64,000 bases of DNA from Forficula auricularia (lineage: Eukaryota; Arthropoda; Insecta; Dermaptera; Forficulidae): positions 3,545,445 to 3,609,444 of the forward strand of contig JALMQS010000089.1 of NCBI GenBank assembly GCA_024734495.1. The letters run 5' to 3'. This document shows, one piece after another, positions 51,001 through 53,725 of the stretch. Position 1 is the stretch's first letter. Every line of letters starts with the position of its first letter. A program made the translations under genes and the position numbers. The notes beneath the pieces were generated by a model. It did not search any database, had not been told where the DNA came from, and saw only the letters and a list, made by a program, of their open reading frames with translations.

Positions 51001-51237
51001 AAAAAAAGAATACCCAAAGGATGTTGTTTTTAAATGTGATAATTTAATTACCTTGGCGTATTGGCTAGACATAAGCGCATCTTCGAAAATAAATTTTGAA
51101 TTGTTTGAAGTATTATTCATGGATGAAGCTTCTTCATCTTCAAAGGAATTCAATTCGTCTTGTATTGTTTGTTCATCGATTATACTAAATTCGTCCGAGC
51201 CATCGGAAAAATTATCACTTGATTCTCTCTCTGCCAT
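17748..51237 (-). CDS. TAX1BP1/CALCOCO-like autophagy receptor, 14 visible exons
   Basis: Minus-strand split gene whose exons join into about 874 codons: 51237-51052, 44578-44371, 44284-44091, 42338-42312, 41254-41111, 38726-38612, 36689-36540, 35887-35827, 34968-34829, 31212-30691, 25857-25552, 23589-23461, 20072-19947 and 18065-17748. Phases agree at every junction except exon 6 to 7. Order of domains: acidic N-terminus (residues 1-62) with FSII flanked by acids, SKICH domain (63 to about 170; FKVGWSHVNEEL, YYQFCY and FQFRTP are family hallmarks), then a coiled coil to about 820 and a Ser/Thr-rich tail. In this family SKICH proteins act as selective-autophagy and innate-immune adaptors in the cytosol. 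TAX1BP1-type zinc fingers are not found. The start is firm because TAA lies in frame two codons before ATG, with context ACAATGG. The choice between TAX1BP1, CALCOCO1 and NDP52 orthology cannot be made here. Confidence 0.88.
18190..18425. repeat. Palindromic Penelope-type terminal repeat
   Basis: The arms TACTAGGTAGATTTCACATA and TATGTGAAACCTATCTAGTA are inverted, and the homology extends outward through AAACTTTTTAAA-like text. It shares GTGAAACCTAYC with the Penelope copy at 29404-30215 and with 48860. A hammerhead-like hairpin lies in the left part on the minus strand (18288-18319). Confidence 0.75.
18461..18576. repeat. Short palindrome with a hammerhead-like core
   Basis: Arms ATAATGAAAGGCAGTCCATA and TATGGACTGCCTTTCATTAT are inverted copies. 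Ends resemble AATGGAAGGCAGCC of the elements at 6965 and 36018. The middle holds the plus-strand hairpin at 18493-18530, so this is a minimal member of the same family. Confidence 0.8.
18493..18530 (+). ncRNA. Hammerhead ribozyme-like motif
   Basis: CTGAAGA, one A, stem II GGAG/CTCC with loop AAAAAGT, then GAA-ATGT-C and GGA. Stem I can pair CC with GG. Stem III has one change (ATGT for ACGT) that weakens self-pairing. Confidence 0.5.
19149..19189 (+). ncRNA. Hammerhead ribozyme-like motif with pairing stem I
   Basis: TTGC, CTGAGGA, A, stem II GCAG/CTAC with one C-A mismatch, then GAA-ACGT-A and GCAA. TTGC and GCAA pair fully as stem I. ACGT is self-complementary, so stem III would form between two transcripts or two copies. 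The cleavage triplet would be GTA. Similar to but not palindromic with the neighbour at 19561. Confidence 0.55.
19220..19502. other. Intron sequence, unassigned
   Basis: Part of intron 13. An 81-codon minus-strand frame at 19220-19465 has no domain, runs through AT-rich sequence and is not flanked by splice sites in a compatible phase, so it is not taken as an exon. Confidence 0.4.
19503..19869. repeat. Palindromic repeat with a hammerhead-like core in one arm
   Basis: Arms ATAAGTTGTTGTTGGGAAAT and ATTTCCCTACAACAACTTAT are inverted, as are CCAGTCATCGAACAGATTGA and TCAATCTGTTCGATGACTGG. Only the left arm holds the ribozyme-like hairpin, so the right arm is a deleted copy. Confidence 0.8.
19561..19601 (-). 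ncRNA. Hammerhead ribozyme-like motif, perfect 6-bp stem II
   Basis: Minus strand: CTGAGGA, A, GTCAAC-AAA-GTTGAC, then GAA-ACGT-T and GGC. Stem II is 6 perfect pairs with a 3-nt loop. Stem III ACGT is self-complementary. Stem I pairing is weak (C-G, then a U-G wobble). Cleavage triplet GTT. Confidence 0.55.
19947..20072 (-). CDS. Exon 13: coiled coil
   Basis: 42 codons, phase 0 on both sides, acceptor CTTTTTTAG and donor TCTGAG^GTGCAT. Encodes VWDAKIKQLEEEISMAKESA, then TTAQLKTMQNLSE. Its downstream intron (18066-19946) holds two ribozyme-type palindromes. Confidence 0.87.
20745..20791 (-). ncRNA. Hammerhead ribozyme-like motif, left arm
   Basis: Minus strand: GGAA, CTGATGA, T, stem II GGC/GCC with a 14-nt loop, then GAA-ACGT-T and TTCT. 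Stem I GGAA/TTCT gives four pairs (one G-U). Stem III ACGT is self-complementary. Triplet GTT. Confidence 0.6.
21613..21656 (+). ncRNA. Hammerhead ribozyme-like motif, right arm
   Basis: Plus strand equivalent of the left-arm motif: GGAA, CTGATGA, T, GGC..GCC, GAA-ACGT-T, TTCT. All invariant core bases are kept in both arms although one loop base differs (ATTGAA versus ATTAAA). Confidence 0.6.
21850..22020 (+). other. GC-richer patch with possible SINE-like boxes
   Basis: Contains GGTCCGAGTGG and, some 40 bp on, CAGGTTCGCTGTC, weakly like A and B boxes of pol III promoters. It then runs into TTACTAGCTGACGACCGGGC, a phrase reminiscent of dispersed insect repeats. Too degenerate for a firm call. 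Confidence 0.3.
22552..22697. repeat. Two-unit tandem repeat, period about 70 bp
   Basis: The unit CGACGATTGGCTG..TTCGGTTTTCAATGTGTG..GGGAGCC..AAACACACCCCGCC occurs twice in succession with small differences. Downstream, 22700-22850 is rich in CCGAAC/GTTCGG words in both orientations. Confidence 0.8.
23461..23589 (-). CDS. Exon 12: coiled coil
   Basis: 43 codons, phase 0 on both sides, acceptor GTTTCTAG and donor CTAATG^GTAAAG. Encodes EEQDEILLKNMNELNQTEEI and an acidic/Lys-rich continuation ending KGELM. Confidence 0.87.
23700..24301. other. Intron sequence, unassigned
   Basis: AT-rich. Parts near 23880-23960 and 24650-24740 (AATTTCAGGA, TTTTTGAAATT..GACCCC) resemble the phrases repeated at 27050-27370. 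No gene or complete element is seen. Confidence 0.4.
24302..24441. repeat. Foldback MITE
   Basis: Arms TTTTTAAATTGAAAGG, TTTTTAGTCAC and AGACAATAATT recur inverted as AATTATTGTCT, GTGACTAAAAA and CCTTTCAATTTAAAAA, around a short AT spacer. No target duplication could be fixed. Confidence 0.75.
24739..25269 (+). mobile_element. TTAA-target DNA element, family 2 copy 1
   Basis: Bounded by TTAA. Left end TTAAGGAGGTTCTTTCGCGA, right end GTGAAAGAACTACTTTAA. It shares the body (CACAAAAAGTTTTAGCCTCG, TCATCAAGATGGTG) with the copy at 31470-31982. The termini resemble family 1 (TTAAGGTAGTTGTTTCGC), so both are probably moved by the same kind of transposase. Confidence 0.85.
25552..25857 (-). CDS. Exon 11: coiled coil
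   Basis: 102 codons, phase 0 on both sides, acceptor TTTTTACAG and donor CAACAG^GTAAAT. Starts HKDSQSDGPTLNQIFYRINA and ends LHVNMTREQQ, with heptads of basic and acidic residues between (ASKSRREIVDKLNKVSEDR). Confidence 0.9.
25917..26607 (+). mobile_element. TTAA-target DNA element, family 1 copy 2
   Basis: Left end TTAAGGTAGTTGTTTCGCGA. The right end GGTGAAACAACT is followed by GAAG instead of ACCTTAA, so the right terminus is truncated or mutated. Interior matches copies at 46950 and 57816, including AGCCAATCCCGTGCTCGTTT. Confidence 0.85.
27050..27375. repeat. Degenerate direct repeats with GACCCC words
   Basis: Phrases of the type TTTCAGGATTTTTTTGAAAT, TCGACCCCTAAGGGGGTCAA and GGGGCAAA recur every 130-180 bp at least three times. 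The GACCCCTTA/TAAGGGGTC part is itself an inverted repeat. Similar phrases at 23880-23960 and 24715-24740 show that the family is dispersed. Confidence 0.65.
27376..27950. repeat. Tandem repeat, period about 274 bp, with a poly-G run
   Basis: The block CCAAAATGTTAGTGGGGGCA..CAAAATTGACTGTATGGGGG..TTTACTCTTTAGAAACTG occurs at 27376 and 27650 with a partial third start at 27890. The first unit contains an uninterrupted G run at about 27511-27523, a site prone to slippage. Confidence 0.8.
28955..29215 (+). pseudogene. Mariner/Tc1-type transposase fragment
   Basis: Across stops and shifts the plus strand reads KDKAHFWLVSFVDK, then CRIRSYGVR, KRAPFGVV and FLKNEAGAQVTLN, matching the order of the DEAHF..L.G.VNKQN..R, TVW.G and FFEN..G..VTVN blocks of IS630/Tc1-mariner transposases. 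The catalytic aspartate position is already altered (KDKAH). Non-functional. Confidence 0.65.
29404..29815 (+). pseudogene. Penelope-like GIY-YIG endonuclease domain
   Basis: The open frame to 29763 has a first part of about 27 codons that merely reads through the terminal repeat. The real domain starts SGVYKLTCHDCGAFYIGQTC, with the GIY-like GVY, YIG, the C..C pair typical of Penelope endonucleases, and the conserved R and H in FKTRYSEH. FAIHLHEPNHS follows. Near the end the frame slips by one base: LDLLESTEIKIALS continues in another frame to about 29810. In intact elements this domain, fused C-terminal to a reverse transcriptase, nicks target DNA. It is cut off from any RT here. Confidence 0.85.
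30111..30150 (+). ncRNA. Hammerhead ribozyme-like motif beside the Penelope fragment
   Basis: CTGAAGA, T, stem II GGG/CCC with loop CTCACT, then GAA-ATATAT-C and GA. ATATAT is self-complementary, fitting an intermolecular stem III, and C gives an ATC-type triplet. Stem I is only two sure pairs. A broken inverted copy lies at 29472-29500 (CTGATGGGCTCACCCCC on the minus strand). Confidence 0.55.
30691..31212 (-). CDS. Exon 10: longest coiled-coil exon with 14-residue repeats
   Basis: 174 codons, phase 0 on both sides, acceptor TTGTTTTAG and donor AAAGAG^GTGAGG. Rich in E, K, Q, L and S. Residues about 502-543 hold three 14-residue units, starting DLSHSKKINEEL, DLSHSNKINDVS and KLSHFQRLNAEL, two heptads each, probably from a 42-bp internal duplication. 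Ends KEQANLKKIIKE. Confidence 0.92.
31438..32085. repeat. Inverted repeat enclosing a TTAA element
   Basis: CATGCTTCTAAAAAGTACAA and AATAATGTAATA (31438-31469) recur inverted at 32051-32085 (TATTACATTATT, TTGTACTTTTTAGAAGCATG). The TTAA element at 31470-31982 begins exactly where the left arm stops, so it inserted at or near the centre of a small palindrome. Confidence 0.75.
31470..31982 (+). mobile_element. TTAA-target DNA element, family 2 copy 2
   Basis: TTAA on both sides, left end TTAAGGAGGTTCTTTCGCGA, right end GTGAAAGAACTACCTTAA. The interior is close to 24739-25269. A 70-codon frame at 31781-31993 ends in the terminus and has no domain. Confidence 0.87.
32220..33000 (+). pseudogene. 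LINE reverse-transcriptase remnant with FADD box
   Basis: Frame pieces in order: LRFADDIALLGSNKKELEDA (catalytic F-A-D-D with the following palm region), KMKINKNKTKGLVC, then after a frameshift LLLKTYVWSIAMYGCETWTI and AFEMWCYRRMMNIKWMDKI, then in another frame KKRRGQIMGHTLRHGGLL, ending REV..LAGDRAEWRRVV in broken form. This is the RT thumb and C-terminal segment of a non-LTR retrotransposon distinct from the jockey-like family in this window. At least two shifts disable it. Confidence 0.85.
33001..33407. other. Intron sequence, unassigned
   Basis: AT-rich, with T runs near 33290-33320. No open frame with a domain and no repeat end seen. Confidence 0.4.
33408..34575 (+). mobile_element. Dispersed repeat, copy 1, with an expanded G-rich tract
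   Basis: Starts after an AT microsatellite with AAGGTTTTGTCTGTACATTG and has CTGTCTGTCTGT, GGGATTATTATGAAATTTCA, and two or more units ending CACTAGAGAGCTAAAAATGC. It ends GGCGGGCCTTGCAGCTAGT. The same sequence runs inverted at 51893-52680. No frame resembles a transposase; the pattern is typical of dispersed arthropod repeats whose autonomous partner is unknown to me. Confidence 0.75.
34050..34535. repeat. Strand-biased G-rich tract, about 500 bp
   Basis: The plus strand is made almost entirely of GGGTG, GGGG and GGTCC words with hardly any C runs. A unit starting GGGGTCCGAGG and including GGGTGCTGGGTGG appears at 34264 and about 34370, so the tract grew by imperfect tandem duplication. The matching segment in the other copy (51905-52035) is only about 130 bp. 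Open frames of 70-200 codons here arise from lack of A/T and are not genes. Confidence 0.8.
34829..34968 (-). CDS. Exon 9: coiled coil
   Basis: 140 nt, phase 1 in and phase 0 out. Acceptor ATTTTTAG, donor CCAAG^GTAACT. Encodes LVDCNMLLKREVESMRMKCE, then ELRKMINPDLPSTSIFEAW. The Pro/Ser-rich NPDLPSTS break interrupts the helix before the next, longest exon. Confidence 0.87.
35241..35774. mobile_element. Mariner-type foldback with transposase end in both arms
   Basis: Termini TAGGGTGGGTGCAGAAAGAA and, opposite strand, TAGGGTGGTCCAGAAAGAA, flanked by TA. Arms of about 230 bp are inverted. The right arm, plus strand, reads PDFFLWGHLKGRVYANN and EMEAISKETPTKVFQNFRAR, then stop, the C-terminus of an IS630/Tc1-mariner transposase including the D of PDFFLWG. 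The left arm holds the inverted copy. It is an element in which one end duplicated in inverse orientation, deleting the rest. Confidence 0.87.
35827..35887 (-). CDS. Exon 8: coiled coil, short
   Basis: 61 nt, phase 0 in and phase 1 out. Acceptor TTATTTAG, donor GGAAG^GTAATT. Encodes AVTDNTSMESHISSLESQKE, with the last G completing a Glu codon in exon 9. A mariner-type foldback sits just downstream in the intron. Confidence 0.82.
36109..36159 (-). ncRNA. Best hammerhead ribozyme candidate in the window
   Basis: Minus strand: TTTGAAACC, CTGAAGA, A, stem II GGAGG/CCTCC with a 7-nt loop, then GAA-ACGT-C and GGTTTGAAA. Stem I gives five pairs (AAACC/GGTTT), one G-G mismatch and three more pairs. 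All invariant core bases are present and the triplet is GTC, the preferred hammerhead cleavage site. Stem III ACGT is self-complementary, implying action as a dimer or in tandem copies. An extra A separates CTGAAGA from stem II, as in all copies here. Confidence 0.68.
36273..36317 (+). ncRNA. Hammerhead ribozyme-like motif, right arm
   Basis: ACC, CTGAAGA, A, GGAGG..CCTCC, GAA-ACGT-C, GGT. Three stem I pairs, then divergence, because the right arm has lost the TTTGAA preceding ACC. Core and GTC triplet are intact. Confidence 0.62.
36540..36689 (-). CDS. Exon 7: coiled coil
   Basis: 50 codons, phase 0 on both sides, acceptor TTTTATTAG and donor CAAAAG^GTATTT. Encodes STESIEIILGGREKLLKEEL and continues EQLEQMNIIMAEDKKLTM. 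The acceptor side abuts only AT-rich intron, whereas the 3' intron holds the ribozyme-bearing palindrome at 36018-36400. Confidence 0.87.
36960..37640 (-). pseudogene. LINE 3'-end remnant
   Basis: TTTATTTATTTATTTA at about 37261-37277 is the (TAAA)n tail of a minus-strand LINE. GTAAGTGGACTACTAGTCCG, on that strand, precedes it. A GC-richer piece at 37080-37210 (GGCGGGCCGCTCG) may be a separate LINE fragment. No frame can be followed. Confidence 0.4.
37889..38423. mobile_element. Non-autonomous hAT element
   Basis: Ends CAGTGGTTCTTAACCTCTTA and, opposite strand, CAGTGGTTGTTAACTCGG. Flanking 8-mers ATTTACAT (37881-37888) and ATTTACAC (38424-38431) differ at one base. The ends are close to the hAT at 1733-2281 but the interior differs. 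No transposase frame. Confidence 0.87.
38612..38726 (-). CDS. Exon 6: coiled coil, awkward 3' junction
   Basis: Begins DLNNQLIEKNKEIAAKDEKI, phase 0 in, acceptor TTTTAAG. The only good donor, GTAAAG after CGCAGGA, ends the exon in phase 1, while exon 7 must be entered in phase 0. Ending one base earlier would keep frame but leaves no GT. An unseen small exon of length 3n+2, or a sequence error, would resolve it. Confidence 0.75.
38786..39307. mobile_element. PIF/Harbinger-type MITE with a nested palindrome
   Basis: Ends AGGCCAGTTTC and GAAACTGGCCT lie between TTA direct repeats (38783-38785 and 39308-39310), the 3-bp target duplication of PIF/Harbinger elements. The interior at 39063-39240 is another palindromic element. 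Confidence 0.75.
39063..39240. repeat. Palindromic MITE nested in the PIF element
   Basis: TATTTAACATAATCCGACCA and TGGTCAGATTATGTTAAATA form the ends; AGGGACTCAAAAATAAGTG pairs with CACTTATTTTTGAGTCCCT. A decayed relative is at 42930-42990 (GTATGGCCAGGCTATGTTAA). Confidence 0.8.
39871..40065. mobile_element. PIF/Harbinger-type MITE
   Basis: Ends GGGCCAGTTGTATGTAGGTT and AACCGACATACAACTGGCCC, continuing through TGTAAAGTCTTTGTTAAAGT for about 45 bp of inverted homology. It is flanked by TAA on both sides (39868-39870 and 40066-40068). A second inner inverted pair CCTTGTGCCCGGC / GCCGGGCACAAGG lies in the middle. Confidence 0.85.
40069..41110. other. Intron sequence, unassigned
   Basis: A 102-codon minus-strand frame at 40560-40868 runs over AAACAAACAAACATACAAAC-type repeat sequence and has no domain; it looks like the tail of a dispersed repeat and is not called. 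No exon signals in phase with exons 5 and 6 are seen. Confidence 0.4.
41111..41254 (-). CDS. Exon 5: coiled coil
   Basis: 48 codons, phase 0 on both sides, acceptor ATTTAAAG and donor AATACG^GTAATA. Encodes LLQEKEKNEQAQEQLQTNLK and a Q/K/E-rich continuation ending KKLTENT, with heptad spacing of leucines as in the CC1 region of the family. Confidence 0.85.
41280..42311. other. Intron sequence with simple repeats
   Basis: GTTT/GTAT microsatellite at about 41695-41732 and a short inverted repeat near 41930-42050 (AATGACCTATTCGACTATAG with CGAATAGGCTATTAA). No gene. Confidence 0.4.
42312..42338 (-). CDS. Exon 4: 27-nt microexon
   Basis: Encodes ILDISKYDK, phase 0 on both sides, acceptor TTATTTCAG and donor GATAAG^GTAAAA. 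It lies between exons that are themselves phase 0, so its inclusion or skipping keeps the frame. It is too short for ORF detection. The splice signals are good, but the assignment rests on them alone. Confidence 0.65.
42400..42450 (-). other. tRNA-like fragment
   Basis: On the minus strand GGTTCAATTCC, one change from the B-box consensus, follows GTGGCCTAGTCTTGAGACTT. No matching acceptor stem or A box of full quality was found. Possibly a SINE relic. Confidence 0.3.
43073..43700. mobile_element. TTAA-target DNA element, family 3 copy 1
   Basis: TTAA at both ends, termini TTAAGGACGTTCCCTAATA and, opposite strand, TTAAGGACATTCCCTAATA. The body matches 61692-62366. On the minus strand a 76-codon frame (43430-43660) includes VRLRELAKNLKCTSCRSFLD, a Cys pair kept in recognisable form in the other copy, possibly a transposase tail. 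The TTAAGGNNGTT start is shared with families 1 and 2. Confidence 0.87.
44091..44284 (-). CDS. Exon 3: second part of the SKICH domain
   Basis: 194 nt, phase 1 in and phase 0 out. Acceptor CTTTCAG, donor CCACT^GTAAGC. Encodes LPKDTSKYYQFCYINRDYNI, then GTSVSFQFRTP, which closes the SKICH fold. The rest (ELPEGITEIRSHGSFLENKL) leads into the coiled coil. The in-phase join with exon 2 creates an Ala codon. Confidence 0.93.
44371..44578 (-). CDS. Exon 2: first part of the SKICH domain
   Basis: 208 nt, phase 0 in and phase 1 out. Acceptor ATTTTAG, donor TAAAG^GTATTT. Encodes VVFYDVVSPYLTDADIFCRY, then GDRISLFKVGWSHVN, the conserved beta-strand with F-K-V-G-W seen across TAX1BP1, NDP52 and CALCOCO1. 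It follows a 6.5-kb first intron. Confidence 0.93.
44648..45182. repeat. Foldback element, about 535 bp
   Basis: Arms AGATCCCGGCTTAGGTCGAC and GACCTAAGTCGGGATCT are inverted, then TTGATAGGGTCGACATCCAA and its inverse, around an AT-rich spacer. It lies in intron 1. No hammerhead core, no coding frame, and no sure target duplication. Confidence 0.8.
45183..46017. other. Intron 1 sequence, unassigned
   Basis: AT-rich. A 69-codon Lys-rich frame at 45617-45826 reflects A-rich composition (KKMDLMKNKKISKKK) rather than a gene. Confidence 0.4.
46018..46620 (-). mobile_element. Dispersed element with palindromic end, copy 1
   Basis: 46018-46372 is a palindrome (GACTTCAAAAA..GTAATTTCATGTTAATATTT inverted around a spacer of about 80 bp with CGACGGATCTTACTTAGTAC). 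It continues into a single-copy part with TGGCACCATCCCTAAG and GGGACCAATCGGAAGCTAGA. The same arrangement, inverted, is at 59318-60030, giving two dispersed copies of one element. Confidence 0.8.
46950..47644 (+). mobile_element. TTAA-target DNA element, family 1 copy 3 (best preserved)
   Basis: TTAA on both sides and inverted ends TTAAGGTAGTTGTTTCGC / TTAAGGTAGTTGTTTCGC on the opposite strand. It holds a 60-codon open frame (47114-47296) starting MNIFIIEMTAKIHYKGRF whose relatives in the other copies are interrupted. No known domain. Confidence 0.9.
47645..48640. other. Intron 1 sequence with a half repeat
   Basis: Near 47885-47935 the phrase AAAGAAATATTAATTATGAG..ATATATTTCGGG is the left part of the Penelope-type repeat seen at 48640-48900. 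The rest is AT-rich and unassigned. Confidence 0.45.
48640..48900. repeat. Penelope-type palindromic terminal repeat
   Basis: Arms around AAGAAATATAGATTATGGGC and its rough inverse AATAAATATTTCTTTT, ending TTTGTGAAACCTACCTAGTA, which is shared with 18358 and 30182. A plus-strand hammerhead-like core is at 48775-48820; the minus-strand partner at 48700-48745 reads CTCAAGA instead of CTGAAGA, so it is dead. Confidence 0.75.
48775..48820 (+). ncRNA. Hammerhead-like motif, partly decayed
   Basis: CTGAAGA, T, GGA..TCC, then GAAATAGATGTC. Core bases are kept, but the would-be stem III is no longer self-complementary. Confidence 0.4.
49538..49577 (-). ncRNA. Hammerhead-like motif, left arm
   Basis: Minus strand: CTGATGA, T, GGGAGCCAGGCCTTC as a loose stem II, then GAA-ACTATAGT-C. 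ACTATAGT is an 8-nt self-complementary stem III, the longest seen here. Confidence 0.5.
49749..49790 (+). ncRNA. Hammerhead-like motif, right arm
   Basis: CTGATGA, T, GGGGGGCCAAGCCTTC, then GAA-ACTATAGT-C with triplet GTC. Stem II pairs less regularly than in the 36-kb copies, using G-U pairs. Stem I is two pairs (AG with UC on the outer side). Confidence 0.52.
50247..50560. repeat. Foldback element
   Basis: GTTCTGAAGATA at the left and TATCTTCAGAAC at the right are inverted ends. CTGATCAGTTCTTTGT, CATAGAAAGTTTG-type and GTTCCGGTATTT-type blocks pair across a short centre near 50400. The ends begin CTGAAGA but no GAAA partner exists, so this is not counted as a ribozyme. Confidence 0.8.
51052..51237 (-). 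CDS. Exon 1: start codon, acidic N-terminus with LIR-like motif
   Basis: 62 codons, phase 0 at the end, donor CCAAG^GTAATT. The text begins MAERESSDNFSDGSDEFSII. F17-S-I-I20 preceded by D-E fits the W/F/Y-x-x-L/I/V LC3-interacting pattern. The acidic stretch (DELNSFEDEE) continues to the SKICH start. TAA is in frame just upstream of the ATG. Confidence 0.88.
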
Positions 51238-51892
51238 TGTTTATGTGTCGTTTCTTTCAAAAGATCAGGGTTTTTGCATCAAATTAAAAAAAACTAAAAA
51301 AAAATATATTAGATAAACTTTAGAAGATAATATTAATGTAAACAATAATATTATTTTTAAAAGTAGAGATAATTTACTTGGGAAAAGATGTTAGATTGTG
51401 CGATATTGAGAAATGACGAGAATTGGTCTCTGTGGGAGAAGAGACAATGAATGTAGAAAATGAAGAGAAAGCGGATGAAAACGTTTCTGCCTTTAGGGAA
51501 ATCTAAAAATTACTAAAATAAATAATAAATATATAAAGATCAATTTAATCTCAAGCAAGCAATTGATTAAATAATAATAATATTATTTTATTTCATTTAT
51601 TTAGAAGACTTATAATTTTTTATTTTATAAAATTTCGAGAGCGGTCAATTTTAAAGCAGAAGCGCCAAAGATAAAAAGGCACAGTGAAATATCTGGCATA
51701 ACTTAAACATATTTACATCACACTAATTTATTTAAAAAAATTTTAAATGTAATTAAATGATAATAGTTGCAGCACCGAAATGATACAACACCTATATGTC
51801 GTGACAGCAGTAGAGTAGCAGGGGGGACACTTGCCCCGGGCGGTACTTTGATAGGGGCGGCAGATTTTAGAATAAAATAAAAACTAGATGCA
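51238..51892. other. Upstream region of the TAX1BP1-like gene
   Basis: Must contain the 5' UTR and promoter on the minus strand unless a further 5' exon exists. AT-rich with no clear TATA or initiator that I could single out. The phrase GAGAAGAGACAATGAATG near 51435 is on the opposite strand and not informative. Confidence 0.35.
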
Positions 51893-52658
51893 AGGCCCGC
51901 CTTCAGCGGCCCTCTTGTTAGCCCCCTGGATCCCCGCTCCCATCCACCACCACCCCCGAAACCCACCCAGCACCCCCAACCCCGCAACATGCACCCGTGG
52001 CCAACCACCATACCACCCCCATTACGTCCCTGGATCAACATTTTGGGAGGTTAGTTTTTGCATTTCTAGCCTTCTAGTGACCCACAGATTATTTATACAA
52101 AATTTGGTTGAGTTTGGTCCAAGAGCAAGAATTTTCATTTTGTGACCCTCACCCCCAATTTGGGTGGTTAATTTTGCATTTCTAGCTCTCTAGAGGCCCA
52201 CAGATTATGTATACAAAATTTGGTTGAGTTTGCCCCAAGGGCAAGAATTTACATTCCCCCCCCCCCCCCCCTCCTTGGGTGAGTTTTTTTAAACAAAAGT
52301 TGTCAGAAATCACATCCCCTACAATTTTGCTCATAATAAAATTTGCCGTAGATTTAATAGAGTTTAGGAGTAATTTGATAATTTTTATTCAGTGCGCCCC
52401 CCCCCAACCCCTTTTAGGGTCAAAATATCAAAACGTTATATAGCTATAAAAGTAAGTTAGAAGACATCTGATCCAAATATGAAATTTCATAATAATCCCT
52501 TCAGCCGTTTTTACGTGAATCGTGAGCAACTTTTTGCGGAAACCACGAAAACATACAGACAGACAGGAATTTTGTTGAGGGTGTTTTCGTTCATAACTTT
52601 GCTTGGAACGTGTGCAACCAAAATTTGGCGTGATTTGGAGCAATGTACAGACAAAACC

Positions 52659-52680
<22 letters not shown>
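51893..52680 (-). mobile_element. Dispersed repeat, copy 2, short G-rich tract
   Basis: Inverted relative to 33408-34575. On the minus strand it starts AAGGTTTTGTCTGTACATTG, passes CTGTCTGTCTGTATG and AAACGGCTGAAGGGATTATT, and ends GGCGGGCCTTGCATCTAGT. The C run on the plus strand at about 52255-52271 is a slippage site. A further scrap of the family is at 55433-55510. Confidence 0.75.
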
Positions 52681-52698
<18 letters not shown>

Positions 52699-53430
52699 TT
52701 ATTTATTTATTATAACATTGTATCTGTAGGGCCATTTAGCCCCTTTATTGTACAATTTTAGACCAAAATATTTACAAAAAAATTAATTAATATAATACAA
52801 GAAAAAAACAAAAAATCAAAGGAAAGATACATACTAAATATATGAAACAAAAATAAAAAAATACAAAATATATAGAAGGAGAGGGAGAAAAAAATTACAA
52901 TATATAGGATATAAAAACAAAACAAAAATTACAATATATAGGATATGAAAACAGAAACAAAAAAATTACAATATATAGGATATAAAGCAAAAAAAAAAAT
53001 TACAATAAATAGGATATAAAACAAAAAAATAAAAACAAAAATATATTAGGCTAGGTGCCTGAGTAGTTCTGCTTCGAATACTTCTGGGCGCCCAATCTTC
53101 CTCAAGTTGAGTGGCAGTGCGTTCCAAACCTTGGTCGCCGTGACCTCAAATGAGTCCGCCATCATTTTGCTTCTGTGTGGCGGACAGACCAGAGCGCGCG
53201 CACGTGTTGACGGGCCACAGGCCAGGGTTCGACATAGGTAGTCCGGCGCACGTCCAAGAGGACCCCGTACACAAACTTAGCATACCTATACTTCCGGAAG
53301 GCAACGAAGTTCATCCCCAAAATTCTAGTCGCATACTCCAGTTACGCTTGCTCTGGGCTCAGTTGGTAAACGTACTAGCACAAGCATTTAAAGCAACCGA
53401 AAGACATCGGCTGCTTCTGCTGTCTAGGTT
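52681..53430 (-). pseudogene. LINE 3' end, second non-LTR family
   Basis: On the minus strand YATRILGMNFVAFRKYRYAK and VYGVLLDVRRTTYVEPWPVA lead, across a frameshift, to ATKVWNALPLNLRKIGRPEV and ELLRHLA, the C-terminus of a jockey/CR1-type RT protein. The 3' region contains a four-unit AT-rich minisatellite, and the tail is TAAATAAATAAATA at 52694-52710. 5'-truncated. Confidence 0.75.
52880..53040. repeat. AT-rich minisatellite, unit about 40 bp
   Basis: ATTACAATATATAGGATATA followed by A-rich spacers of varying length recurs four times. It lies within the 3' part of the LINE at 52681-53430. Confidence 0.75.
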
Positions 53431-53489
53431 ATATAGAGTATAAAAAGGTTTATAACTTCGAGCTTATGAGCGCGTCTTTAAGATAAATT

Positions 53490-53725
53490 AATTAGAAAAG
53501 TGGCGGACCACTTCATTAGTCAATACGTGTATAACCCCATGACTTCAAGAAACTGGATCTCTCTCCAAACCTTCAAAACCCGAGTGCATAAACACCTACG
53601 CCTCCACCCTTTCACTTAATCAACTTTTCCTTCTCTTCGGTAATGCAAGGGTCTTTCGAGATCCATAGGGGCTGCTACTTTACTAACGCGCCCCTTCTTG
53701 CATTCGATTGCATTAAAAAAAAAAA
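53490..53725 (+). pseudogene. Jockey-like LINE 3' fragment
   Basis: ADHFISQYVYNPMTSRNWIS and LQTFKTRVHKHLRLHP match the C-terminal phrase of the LINE at 3929-4522. The 3' UTR has GCAAGGGTCTTTCGAGATCC and ends GCATTAAAAAAAAAA. Confidence 0.7.
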
